DNA of 64,000 nucleotides from Thalassospira sp. ER-Se-21-Dark. Its GTDB lineage: Bacteria > Pseudomonadota > Alphaproteobacteria > Rhodospirillales > Thalassospiraceae. Shown here piece after piece: positions 38,153-46,284 of this stretch. The notes under the pieces were generated by a model. That model ran no database searches. It saw only the letters and a list, made by a program, of their open reading frames with translations, and had not been told where the DNA came from. The stretch is from positions 62,001-126,000 of the forward strand of contig NZ_VDEZ01000004.1 of the NCBI RefSeq assembly GCF_017922435.1, written 5' to 3'. The position numbers were made by a program, and so were the translations under genes. Each line of letters opens with the position of its first letter. Within the stretch, counting starts at the first letter, position 1.

Positions 38153-38578
38153 CTAGAGGCTGCGCGAACGGGTTGGCGGCCAATCAACTGTTTGCGATCC
38201 GGTGTTATAGGGATCGGGTGTGCGATAGCAGCTGACCGCCGCAAGCGAGCGATAGCAATAAAGCGGCGGTTCTGGCACCGGTTCCTTTTTGCAGTACGAC
38301 TTGCCGTCAATCTTGCGGATAGTCGAGCAATCCTGACCGGTCGATAGCGAAACCGCATGGTCAATCAGGGTTTTGTCGGAATTGATGATGCTGACCACGT
38401 CAAAGGCAATATACCACTCACCGCCGGTAAACAGACTGGTGCCGACAACATCGGACATCGTTGTTCCACAGCCCGATACCGTGGACCCCATCAAGGCTGC
38501 AAACAGCCCGGCAAGGATACGCTGTCGGATAAGGCGCCGTTTTGCGGGCTTGGTATGTGCAGTCTCGCGACTTTTCAT
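38153..38578 (-). CDS. Small putative lipoprotein
   Basis: A 141-residue protein starting at 38578 behind GGAG. The basic N-terminus (MKSRETAHTKPAKRRLIRQR) and hydrophobic segment ILAGLFAALMGSTVSGCGT give a lipobox VSGC. The mature part contains several cysteines (GQDCSTIRKIDGKSYCKKEP and LYCYRSLAAVSCYRTPDPY), which may form disulfides. Unknown function; it resembles short envelope lipoproteins conserved within Rhodospirillales-type genomes only by impression. Confidence 0.65.
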   Translation of the reverse strand: MKSRETAHTKPAKRRLIRQRILAGLFAALMGSTVSGCGTTMSDVVGTSLFTGGEWYIAFDVVSIINSDKTLIDHAVSLSTGQDCSTIRKIDGKSYCKKEPVPEPPLYCYRSLAAVSCYRTPDPYNTGSQTVDWPPTRSRSL

Positions 38579-38975
38579 TGTGGTCTCCGTCCGCTCACCG
38601 GGCAAATATGACCGATGACAAGTTCAAATCTGTTCCCTTGGCATTTACCAAAGCAAGCCCTGTGCCGAACTGTATCTTTGCCCCCGATAAAACGACATGT
38701 GGCACTGATCGTGGGCGTTTTCAGCCCTGTGCATCACCGTCAAAAAGCATCCGGGTGCGGTGATGGTGGCGTTCAAACATTTCAAAGCCGTTTAAAACCG
38801 GCGATGTCGTGGGGAAAATGTGTGTTTGGCAGGCAATTCTTTCCCGTTGGGTTTGCTGTGCCCGAATTGGGCCACATGGCGCTGATATCAGCCATGAAAC
38901 GGTTATTGCGATCCCGCTTAATCCGAGGGCGGGGCAAAATAATCGTCGGAATAACCGGAATGGTGTCGAGCAGAC
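38579..38975. other. Long intergenic stretch with no confident gene
   Basis: About 400 bases between the lipoprotein gene and the yfgM promoter. A plus-strand frame at 38615-39028 is open, but its product has no recognisable features. The 17-base stretch at 38919-38935 matches 31768-31784 exactly. No RNA gene is recognised. Confidence 0.45.
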
Positions 38976-39004
38976 TTGACCCTGTACCCGCTGGCGCGTT
39001 AAAT
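38976..39004 (+). promoter_or_regulatory. Candidate promoter of the yfgM-bamB-der operon
   Basis: TTGACC (38976-38981), 17-bp spacer, TTAAAT (38999-39004). Transcription would start near 39010, leaving a leader of about 65 bases before the GTG at 39075. Confidence 0.55.
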
Positions 39005-39026
39005 CCTTGCCAGAAATTTTTCAGAT

Positions 39027-39047
39027 AAGCGGGCAGGTTGCCCGCTT
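39027..39047 (+). other. Hairpin at the 5' end of the yfgM-bamB-der leader
   Basis: Arms AAGCGGGCA (39027-39035) and TGCCCGCTT (39039-39047), loop GGT, followed by TATTG. It begins about 15 bases after the predicted transcription start. It may stabilise the message or act as a terminator of upstream read-through. Confidence 0.6.
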
Positions 39048-39074
39048 TATTGTGACCGGATTGGAGCCGTTTTC

Positions 39075-39725
39075 GTGGTTGATATTTTCCAGGAAGTCGA
39101 AGAAGACCTTAAGCGTGAACGCAGCGAAGAGCTGTGGCGCAAATACGGGAAATACGTGATCGGCGTTGCAGCAGCCATTGTGCTGGGTGTTGCCGGTCGT
39201 GAAGGCTGGAAAACCTATGAAACCAGCACCAGCATCGAAAACGGTACCCGTCTTGCAAATGCCGTAGAACTGGCACAGGACAGCGCAACCGACGAAGACG
39301 CCGCATTGGCCGCCCTTGATGCGATCATTGCTGATGGCAATGCCGATTTTGTCGCGCTTGGTCATTTCCAGAAGGCAGCGGTTTACCTTCGCGCGGACGC
39401 AACGCCGTCTGCAATCAGCGAACTCGAAGCGATTGCCGGTAATTCCGACATTGATCAGGTTTATCGTGATCTTGCGGTTGTTCAGATCGCAATGAACAGT
39501 GCCAGTGCTGAAAACGCACAGGACCTGATCACGCGTCTTGAGCCGATCGCCGTGCCCGAGAATGCGTGGTACTACTCTGCACGTGAAATGATTGCACTTT
39601 TGCATATTGCGGGTGGTGAGGTCGAAGCTGCCAAACCGCTTCTGACCGAGATTGCTGATGATAACAGTGCGCCGGCCGGAATGCGCGCACGGGCAAGTGA
39701 AATTCTCAAGGCTGTTGGTGCCTGA
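39075..39725 (+). CDS. YfgM-like TPR protein (SecYEG/periplasmic chaperone partner)
   Basis: A 216-residue protein with GTG start and GGAG at 39063. It has a short cytoplasmic helix (VDIFQEVEEDLKRERSEELW), one membrane segment at about 27-45 (YVIGVAAAIVLGVAGREGW) and a periplasmic TPR-like helical domain. That is the layout of YfgM, an ancillary SecYEG-associated protein. The order with bamB and der downstream is the same as yfgM-bamB-der in E. coli, which strengthens the call. Function by homology. Confidence 0.82.
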   Translation: MVDIFQEVEEDLKRERSEELWRKYGKYVIGVAAAIVLGVAGREGWKTYETSTSIENGTRLANAVELAQDSATDEDAALAALDAIIADGNADFVALGHFQKAAVYLRADATPSAISELEAIAGNSDIDQVYRDLAVVQIAMNSASAENAQDLITRLEPIAVPENAWYYSAREMIALLHIAGGEVEAAKPLLTEIADDNSAPAGMRARASEILKAVGA

Positions 39726-39794
39726 GGTTCTTCGGGCATCAATGGATCGCAACCCGCGATCCATATGACGTGAGTTTTTTCAGGGGATACGGTT

Positions 39795-41129
39795 TTGACC
39801 ACACGCGGTATTAAGTCACTTCTTTGCGTAATCGGCCTGACGGGCCTTTTGGCAGGGTGTTCAAGCTGGCTTGGCGAGGCAGAAGATCCGCCGCTTCCGG
39901 GGGAGCGTATTTCTGTCCTTGCCCTGCAAAGCACGGTTCAGCCCGACATTGAACTGACCGACCAGCGCGTGATTTTGCCTGAACCCGAACCGATGGTCGA
40001 CTGGCCGCAAAATGGCGGCTATCCGAGCCACGCACTCCATCACGTTGCGCTTGATAACGATGTTCTCGAACAGGACTGGTCGATTGATATCGGCGAAGGG
40101 TCGATGGATGATAACCTTCTGCTTAATCAGGCGATTGTCGCGCGGGGTGTGATCTTTACCATCGATGCCAGCGCCGAAGTCCGTGCCTTTGCCGCAACGT
40201 CAGGCAAGGAAATCTGGTCGCTTGAACTCGCCCCTGAGGACGAAGAAGACAGCACGCTTTTGGGCGGTGGTCTGGCCTATGAGGCCGGAGTTATCTATGC
40301 CACGACGGGCTTTGCCGAAATCATTGCCATTGATGCGCCAAGTGCCACGATCCTTTGGCGTCAACAGGTCACAGCACCGATGCGTTCTGCGCCGACTGTG
40401 CGCGGTGGTCGCGTCTTTGCCATTACCATCGATAACCAGACTGTCGCGCTGAATGCGCGCACCGGTGAAACGCTTTGGAACCATCGTGGTGCGTCCGAGG
40501 GCGCGTCCTTTATCGGTGGTGCCAGCCCGGCGGTGGATCAGGGCGTTGTCATTTCGGCCTATTCGACGGGCGAACTTTATGCCCTTCGTGTTGAAAACGG
40601 TCAGGTGATCTGGTCGGATGCGCTGGCGGCCGCCGGCCGTACCGATGCGGTGTCGGCGATTGCCGATATTCGCGGCCTGCCGGTGATTGATAATGATCTG
40701 GTGATCGCGACAAGCAACTCCGGTTTGACGACCGCGATTGACCTTCGCACCGGGGTTCGTGTCTGGGAACTTGAGGCCGGTGGCATCCAGTCACCGTGGG
40801 TGGCCGGCGAATATGTATACCTGCTAACCAATACAAATGACTTGATTGCCTTGCGTCGACGCACCGGACAGGTTAAATGGGTGACCGTTCTGCCCCGTTT
40901 TACCGATCCCGAGGATCAGGAAGGCCCGATTGTCTGGACAGGGCCGGTACTGGCCGGTGACAGGTTGATCGTTGGTAACGAGCAGGGCGAAGTAATGACT
41001 GTTTCCCCTTATAGCGGTGACATTCTTGGTGAGGACGAAGTATCCGGGCCAATTACCCTGCCGCCATCTGTTGCCGGTGACAGTCTTTACTTCCTGACTG
41101 CGGATGCCGATCTAATCGCATATCGCTGA
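39795..41129 (+). CDS. bamB: Outer membrane assembly lipoprotein BamB
   Basis: A 444-residue lipoprotein with TTG start, supported by AGGGGA 7 bases upstream. Signal IKSLLCVIGLTGLLAGCSSW has the lipobox LAGC with C22. The rest is an eight-bladed PQQ-type propeller without PQQ (repeats such as VRAFAATSGKEIWSLELA, TVALNARTGETLWNHRG, TTAIDLRTGVRVWELEAGG, LIALRRRTGQVKWVTVLP). It scaffolds the BAM complex that folds beta-barrel outer-membrane proteins. Positioned between yfgM and der, as in other Proteobacteria. Confidence 0.92.
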   Translation: MTTRGIKSLLCVIGLTGLLAGCSSWLGEAEDPPLPGERISVLALQSTVQPDIELTDQRVILPEPEPMVDWPQNGGYPSHALHHVALDNDVLEQDWSIDIGEGSMDDNLLLNQAIVARGVIFTIDASAEVRAFAATSGKEIWSLELAPEDEEDSTLLGGGLAYEAGVIYATTGFAEIIAIDAPSATILWRQQVTAPMRSAPTVRGGRVFAITIDNQTVALNARTGETLWNHRGASEGASFIGGASPAVDQGVVISAYSTGELYALRVENGQVIWSDALAAAGRTDAVSAIADIRGLPVIDNDLVIATSNSGLTTAIDLRTGVRVWELEAGGIQSPWVAGEYVYLLTNTNDLIALRRRTGQVKWVTVLPRFTDPEDQEGPIVWTGPVLAGDRLIVGNEQGEVMTVSPYSGDILGEDEVSGPITLPPSVAGDSLYFLTADADLIAYR

Positions 41130-41146
41130 TCAGGATACAGTTTTAG

Positions 41147-41207
41147 GCAAGGCGATTTGCCTTGCAGGATTTGCGATGCGCCGTGGGACAATGTGCCCAC
41201 GGCGCAT
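41147..41207 (+). terminator. Twin hairpins between bamB and der
   Basis: First: GCAAGGC (41147-41153) with GCCTTGC (41159-41165). Second: ATGCGCCGTGGG (41176-41187) with CCCACGGCGCAT (41196-41207), loop ACAATGTG, then AACGCCTTTTATT. They may end bamB messages or separate bamB from der expression. Confidence 0.65.
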
Positions 41208-41239
41208 AACGCCTTTTATTACGAGAGTCTGAAAATCAG

Positions 41240-42763
41240 ATGTCGCTGAAAGTTGCCATTATCGGTCGCCCCAATGTCGGGAAGTCGACCCTGTTTAACC
41301 GTCTGGTCGGCAAAAAGCTGGCGCTTGTGGACGATCAGCCCGGTGTGACCCGTGACCGCCGTTATGGCAAGGCACGCCTTGGCGATATGTCTTTTGACAT
41401 TATCGACACCGCCGGTCTGGAAGAAGCGTTTGATAATTCCGTCGAAGGCATGATGCGCCAGCAAAGTGAAAAGGCGTTTGAGGAATGCGATGTTGCGCTG
41501 TTCCTGATTGACGCCCGTGCCGGTCTGACGCCGCTTGATAACCATTTTGCCGATTGGCTGCGCAAGCGCGAGAAGCCGGTCTATGTCATTGCCAACAAGC
41601 ACGAAGGCCGTGATCAGGATCCGGGGCTTTATGAGGCCTATGGCCTTGGCCTTGGCGATGTTGCGCCGATCTCGGCCGAGCATGGCCTTGGGATCGAGTT
41701 GCTTTATGACATGCTTGAGCCGCACTGGAAGGAATGGAAAGACCGCGAACGGGTCGCCAGACAACATGCGCGCGAAGCCGCGCAGGAAGCACTGGACGAA
41801 GCCCGTGCCGAAGTAGATTTCGACGATGAAGACGGTTTTGCCGATGACGAGGGTGAGGTCTTCCCGTCCTACGAGATTGAATTCAACGAGGATGATGAAG
41901 ACGAAGACGGCGAACTGATTGTCGAAGGCGCGCGGGACAATTCGAAAATCCAGTTGGCGATTGTCGGCCGTCCGAATGCCGGTAAATCAACCCTTCTGAA
42001 CCAGTTGCTTGGCGAAGAGCGCGTCATGACCGGGCCGCAGGCCGGGCTCACCCGTGACTCGATCGCGGTCGACTGGTCCTATGAAGGCCGCCCGATCCGT
42101 CTGGTCGATACCGCCGGGATGCGCCGCAAGAAGAAGATCGATGACCGCGTTGAAAAGCTGTCAGTTGCCGATACGCTGCGCGTGATCCGCTATGCGCAGG
42201 TCGTGGTTCTGATGCTTGATGCGACCAATACGCTTGATAAGCAGGACCTGACGATTGCGCGTATGGTGCTTGAAGAAGGCCGTGCACTGATCATTGCGGT
42301 CAACAAGTGGGATGCGATCATCGACAAAAAGGGCGTTATGCAGGAACTGCGTGACAAGCTTGATACGTCCTTTGCCCAGGCCAAGGGTATTCCGGTTCTG
42401 ACCTTCTCGGCCCTGACTGGTCGTGGCACGGATCGCCTGATGCCGACCGTTCTTGATATCCACGATATCTGGAGCCGCCGCATCCCGACCTCGCAGCTCA
42501 ACCGCTGGCTTGAAGCAACCACCGAACGCCATTTGCCGCCGGTTATTTCCGGGCGTCGTATTCGCCTGCGCTATATGACCCAGGCGAAATCACGTCCGCC
42601 AAGCTTCTTTATCAACTGCTCCAAGGCGGCGGAACTGCCCGAAAGCTATACGCGCTATCTGATCAATGGTCTGCGCGAAGATTTCGACATGCCGGGCGTT
42701 CCGATCCGTATTTACCTGCGCAGCAGCGACAACCCTTATGCCAACAAGAAAAAGAAACGCTAG
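41240..42763 (+). CDS. der: Ribosome biogenesis GTPase Der (EngA)
   Basis: A 507-residue tandem GTPase required for 50S subunit maturation. First G-domain: GRPNVGKST at 8-16, DTAGLEE. Second: GRPNAGKST at about 237, DTAGMRRKKKI and NKWD. A KH-like C-terminal domain follows (ETTERHLPPVISGRRIRLRY, PSFFINC). Between the G-domains is a long acidic linker rich in Asp and Glu. In some Alphaproteobacteria the linker is extended, so it is not unusual. End of the yfgM-bamB-der group. Confidence 0.97.
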   Translation: MSLKVAIIGRPNVGKSTLFNRLVGKKLALVDDQPGVTRDRRYGKARLGDMSFDIIDTAGLEEAFDNSVEGMMRQQSEKAFEECDVALFLIDARAGLTPLDNHFADWLRKREKPVYVIANKHEGRDQDPGLYEAYGLGLGDVAPISAEHGLGIELLYDMLEPHWKEWKDRERVARQHAREAAQEALDEARAEVDFDDEDGFADDEGEVFPSYEIEFNEDDEDEDGELIVEGARDNSKIQLAIVGRPNAGKSTLLNQLLGEERVMTGPQAGLTRDSIAVDWSYEGRPIRLVDTAGMRRKKKIDDRVEKLSVADTLRVIRYAQVVVLMLDATNTLDKQDLTIARMVLEEGRALIIAVNKWDAIIDKKGVMQELRDKLDTSFAQAKGIPVLTFSALTGRGTDRLMPTVLDIHDIWSRRIPTSQLNRWLEATTERHLPPVISGRRIRLRYMTQAKSRPPSFFINCSKAAELPESYTRYLINGLREDFDMPGVPIRIYLRSSDNPYANKKKKR

Positions 42764-42787
42764 TTTCGACCTGTTGCCAAACACAAC

Positions 42788-42820
42788 AAAGCCGCCCGTC
42801 GGAAACGAGGGCGGCTTTTT
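42788..42820. terminator. Terminator between der and the cytochrome gene
   Basis: Arms AAAGCCGCCC (42788-42797) and GGGCGGCTTT (42809-42818), followed by TTCGTG. Flanking A and T runs allow use from both sides. Confidence 0.85.
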
Positions 42821-42844
42821 CGTGCCAGATAGCTGCGCAAGACC

Positions 42845-43333
42845 TTATTCGAACGCGGCAGACGGGCCGTTATCAATGATTTCCTTGATATGGTCGGGCA
42901 GGTCTTGTTCGGTGAAGCCTTCCTGAATTTCGCGGCTTTGGACAAAGGCGAAAATGTCTGCGATGTCCTGGCCGGAAAAATCAATCTGATAGCCAAGGTC
43001 GGCCTGCTGCAGGGCCAGCATCTGCGGTGCGCCGCGCCACATGCGGGCAAAGAATTCGAACGGTTCGCGCGCGATGTTCATGTTTGACGCATCAAGGCTG
43101 GTGGCGACATCGCTGCCGACATTGTTGACCGAGTGACAAATCACGCATCCGCGCTCCGCAAACAGGGCCTTACCGCGTTTTGCATCCATTTCCGGCATCG
43201 TAGTCGCCGAGGACCCGTTCCCGCCTGCCTGCGCCTCTGTGGTGGTCTGCAGGGTTATGGGTGTTGCAATGATCAATGCCAAGCCAACAGCCCCCAACGG
43301 GGCAAGGATGCAATTACGAAGCGCCTGTTTCAT
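42845..43333 (-). CDS. Secreted monoheme cytochrome c
   Basis: A 162-residue periplasmic class I-like cytochrome. A signal segment (MKQALRNCILAPLGAVGLAL) ends near TEAQA. The heme site is CVICHSVNNVG; before it comes KRGKALFAERG, and FSGQDIADIFAFVQS gives the C-terminal helix of small cytochromes c. The axial methionine could be in MWRGAPQMLAL. An electron carrier; the partner oxidoreductase is not adjacent. The frame is open to 43402, but ATG 43333 gives a proper signal peptide. Confidence 0.87.
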   Translation of the reverse strand: MKQALRNCILAPLGAVGLALIIATPITLQTTTEAQAGGNGSSATTMPEMDAKRGKALFAERGCVICHSVNNVGSDVATSLDASNMNIAREPFEFFARMWRGAPQMLALQQADLGYQIDFSGQDIADIFAFVQSREIQEGFTEQDLPDHIKEIIDNGPSAAFE

Positions 43334-43429
43334 GGCAATACCCAGATTGATTGTTGCGGATTGAGGCCATGCTAACGACCCGGGGCGGGTAAATGCAATC
43401 AATTGATGGTGCTTGTAAATTTTAAATAT

Positions 43430-43466
43430 TTTCCCGGGTGAGCGGTGGGGGAGAACACCCGGGAAA
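43430..43466 (-). terminator. Hairpin after the aldo/keto reductase gene
   Basis: Arms TTTCCCGGGTG (43430-43440) and CACCCGGGAAA (43456-43466). A long 11-bp stem, A/T-rich on the downstream side of the minus-strand gene. Confidence 0.65.
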
Positions 43467-43477
43467 AAGACCCGGTA

Positions 43478-44515
43478 TCAGGCGGGCGGATTAAGCAGGG
43501 CAAACCCGTCCTGTATGTAATAGGGGTAGTGTGGATAGGGTGGCATGCGTTCACTCACCTTGTTCAGACGGGCGATCTGATCGTCGTTGAGTGACCAGCC
43601 AACGGCGCCAAGGTTATCGATCAGCTGTTGCTGATTACGCGCCCCGATGATCACCGAGGAGACGGTCGGGCGTTGCAACAGCCAGTTGATCGCGATTTGC
43701 GGCACGGTCTTGCCGGTTTCACTGGCAATTTCGGTGAGGACATCGACGATGTCATAAAGCGTTGCGTCGTCAACAGGTGGGCCGAACTGACTGGTTTCGT
43801 GCAAGCGGCTTTGGGCCGGGATCGGGGTGTTGCGGCTGATCTTGCCGGTCAGGCGGCCCCAGCCAAGCGGGCTCCAGACCATTGCGCCAAGGCCCTGATC
43901 CTTGCCGAGCGGCATCAGGTCCCATTCGTAGTCACGACCAACCAGCGAATAGTAAACCTGATTGGCGACATAGCGTGACAGCCCATGGCGTTCGGCAATC
44001 GACAGCGATTTCATGATCTGCCAGCCGGCAAAGTTTGACACCCCGATATAGCGGATCTTTCCGGCCCGGATCAGTTCATCAAGGGTGACAAGAACTTCCT
44101 CGATCGGTGTGTGGGCGTCAAAGGCATGAAGCTGCAACAGATCGATATAATCGGTGCCAAGACGTGAAAGCGCCTGTTCGGTGCCGGTAATCAGGCGACC
44201 ACGTGCGGTTCCGTAATCATTGGGCCCTTCACCCATCGGCAGGCCGAGTTTGGTCGATATCATCACTCGGTCGCGCCTTCCCTTGATCGCCTGACCGAGA
44301 ACGGTTTCAGACGCGCCATCGGAATAGACATCCGCACTGTCAAAAAGGTTCACCCCATGTTCAAGGCAGATATCAACCAGTGATGAGGCCTCTTTGGCAT
44401 CTGTCGTTCCCCAGTTCGAAAAAAGCGGGCCTTGCCCGCCAAAGGTACCGGTGCCCAGTGACAGAGCAGGAACCCGAAGGCCCGAGTTACCCAGTTGTCT
44501 GTATTCCATATTCAA
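43478..44515 (-). CDS. Aldo/keto reductase
   Basis: A 345-residue NADPH-type TIM-barrel oxidoreductase of the AKR superfamily. MEYRQLGNSGLRVPALSLGT, NLFDSADVYSDGASE (catalytic Asp and Tyr), ISTKLGL (Lys), LLQLHAFDAHTP (His) and YIGVSNFAGWQ are clear. The C-terminal IGARNQQQL helps cofactor binding. It reduces aldehydes or ketones; the substrate is unknown. It is divergent from a LysR gene with 101 bases between, so control by that regulator is likely. Confidence 0.93.
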   Translation of the reverse strand: MNMEYRQLGNSGLRVPALSLGTGTFGGQGPLFSNWGTTDAKEASSLVDICLEHGVNLFDSADVYSDGASETVLGQAIKGRRDRVMISTKLGLPMGEGPNDYGTARGRLITGTEQALSRLGTDYIDLLQLHAFDAHTPIEEVLVTLDELIRAGKIRYIGVSNFAGWQIMKSLSIAERHGLSRYVANQVYYSLVGRDYEWDLMPLGKDQGLGAMVWSPLGWGRLTGKISRNTPIPAQSRLHETSQFGPPVDDATLYDIVDVLTEIASETGKTVPQIAINWLLQRPTVSSVIIGARNQQQLIDNLGAVGWSLNDDQIARLNKVSERMPPYPHYPYYIQDGFALLNPPA

Positions 44516-44616
44516 TCTCCTGACAGGTGATCGTGTGAACTGCTTGGGAATATGGACAGAAGATCTATTTTCAACTAGTAAGACCTAAGGAACATTATTT
44601 GTGAGTTGAATTCCAC

Positions 44617-45522
44617 ATGGTGCGTCTTGACACAAACCGTTCCGGGGAAATGGAAGTCTATGTCCGCGTGGTCGAACGCGGCGGGTTTTCTGCGGCGGCA
44701 CGTGATTTCAATATGACGCCATCAGCCGTCAGCAAGCTTGTTCGACGGCTTGAAGGCCGCCTTGGCGTGCGGTTGCTGAACCGCTCGACCCGGAAATTGC
44801 AACTCACCCCCGAAGGTCAGCGGTTTTATGACCGTGCGGTCAGTGTTCTGGCAGATTTGACTGATGCGGAGGACGAGGCCGCAAGTGCCGTACAGCCGCG
44901 TGGCAAGCTGCGCGTTACGGTAAACCTGCCCGTCGGGTTGCATCGTATCTTGCCGCTTGTTCCAAGGTTTCAGGCACAGTTCCCTGATATCGATCTTGAT
45001 ATTACGGTCAGTGACAAGGTCGTCGATTTGTACGAGGAACGGGCCGATGTCGCTATTCGCAGCGGCCCTTTGCAATCGTCAGGCCTGATCGCACGCAAGC
45101 TTGGGCAATGTCCGATGGTGATTGTCGCATCGCCGGACTATCTGGACGCGTTTGGTACGCCGCATCGTGTCGAGGATCTAAGTGATCATCGATTGATTGG
45201 TTATAACTTCCCGCGCGCGATCAGTGAGTGGACATTTGATGATCACGGGAAAATCAAAACCGTCATGCCCGGTGGCAAGGTCTGCGTCGGGGATGCGGAA
45301 AGTGCGCGTCTGTTGACAGTTGCCGGTGGCGGCATTGCGCGGTTGGCGGCTTTTCATGTCAGGGACGATGTGGCAGCCGGACGGCTGCGTGTGTTGCTTG
45401 CGGCGTTCCAGCCCGATGGCGGAGTTGATATTCATGCGGTTTATGTCGGGCAGGGCGGGTTGATGCCAGCGCGTGTGCGGGCGTTTCTGGATTTCTGTAT
45501 TGAAAATGTCGATCTGAACTGA
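44617..45522 (+). CDS. LysR-family transcriptional regulator
   Basis: A 301-residue LysR protein. The winged HTH is at about 10-70 with GGFSAAARDFNMTPSAVSKL and RRLEGRLGVRLLNRSTRKL, the CrgA-like subgroup that often acts on aldehyde- or quinone-related genes. The effector domain (GKLRVTVNLPVGLHRILPLV onward) fills the rest. Divergent from the aldo/keto reductase, which is its probable target. Inducer unknown. Confidence 0.92.
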   Translation: MVRLDTNRSGEMEVYVRVVERGGFSAAARDFNMTPSAVSKLVRRLEGRLGVRLLNRSTRKLQLTPEGQRFYDRAVSVLADLTDAEDEAASAVQPRGKLRVTVNLPVGLHRILPLVPRFQAQFPDIDLDITVSDKVVDLYEERADVAIRSGPLQSSGLIARKLGQCPMVIVASPDYLDAFGTPHRVEDLSDHRLIGYNFPRAISEWTFDDHGKIKTVMPGGKVCVGDAESARLLTVAGGGIARLAAFHVRDDVAAGRLRVLLAAFQPDGGVDIHAVYVGQGGLMPARVRAFLDFCIENVDLN

Positions 45523-45523
45523 A

Positions 45524-45548
45524 AAAGGCCGGGGAAAACCCGGCCTTT
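45524..45548. terminator. Bidirectional terminator between the LysR gene and the SDR gene
   Basis: Arms AAAGGCCGGG (45524-45533) and CCCGGCCTTT (45539-45548), loop GAAAA, with A residues before and TTTGA after. Confidence 0.85.
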
Positions 45549-45570
45549 GAATTTGCTGTCGATCCGAAAC

Positions 45571-46284
45571 TTAGTAAGCGTTGACCACTTCGCCATGTTT
45601 GGTGCAGCTGGCGTCTGCCAGATCGACAAACACGTCGGTGATGCTTTCGGGTGTCGGAAGCGTTTGGGGATCTTCGCCCGGATAGGCTTCGGCGCGCATT
45701 TTGGTGCGGATGCGGCCCGGATTGACCAGATTGACTTTGACCTTGGTCTGTTCGAGTTCCTGCGCATAGGACAGAACCAGGCTTTCAAGGGCTGCCTTGG
45801 TCGACGCATAGAGGCCCCAGAAGGCACGACCCTTGCTTGATGCGTTCGAGGTCACGAAGATTGCCCGGCCAGCATCAGACAGCTGCAGGAGCTTGTCCGT
45901 GGTGCGGATCAGGTGGAAGTTTGCCGTAACATTGGTGGCAAAGGTGTTCTGGAATACCTGCGCATCAATGTGGCCGACCGGGGCGATTTCGCCCAGAAGG
46001 CCGGCATTGCCAACCACAATGTCCAGCTTGCCAAACCGCTCATAGATCGTCGGACCCAGCATGTCGATCTTGTCAAACATGGTCAGGTCAAGCGGCAGCA
46101 AGGTGATCTTGCCACCGGCATCGGTCACTTCGTCACTGAGTTCTTCAAGCGCGCCGACATTACGACCAATCGCAATCACATGCGCGCCCTCGGCGGCAAA
46201 GCGTTTGGCAACCGCACATCCGATCCCGTGCGACGCCCCGGTGATCAGGGCAACGCGACCTTCAAGACGTTTGGTATCGGTCAT
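45571..46284 (-). CDS. Short-chain dehydrogenase/reductase downstream of purF
   Basis: A 237-residue classical SDR. NAD(P)-binding TGASHGIGCA at about 15-24, VVGNAGLLGE (NAG motif), catalytic YASTKAAL and the proline loop NPGRIRTKMRAEAYPG. It may use a steroid-like, fatty-acyl or sugar substrate. Its ATG overlaps the purF stop by 4 bases, so it is translationally coupled to purine synthesis; this purF-SDR pairing is common in Alphaproteobacteria by impression. Function unknown. Confidence 0.87.
   Translation of the reverse strand: MTDTKRLEGRVALITGASHGIGCAVAKRFAAEGAHVIAIGRNVGALEELSDEVTDAGGKITLLPLDLTMFDKIDMLGPTIYERFGKLDIVVGNAGLLGEIAPVGHIDAQVFQNTFATNVTANFHLIRTTDKLLQLSDAGRAIFVTSNASSKGRAFWGLYASTKAALESLVLSYAQELEQTKVKVNLVNPGRIRTKMRAEAYPGEDPQTLPTPESITDVFVDLADASCTKHGEVVNAY

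Noticed and set aside
38615..39028. Possible 137-residue protein ending directly at the hairpin before yfgM
   Set aside because: No ribosome-binding site or protein-like pattern, and it runs through the best promoter candidate.
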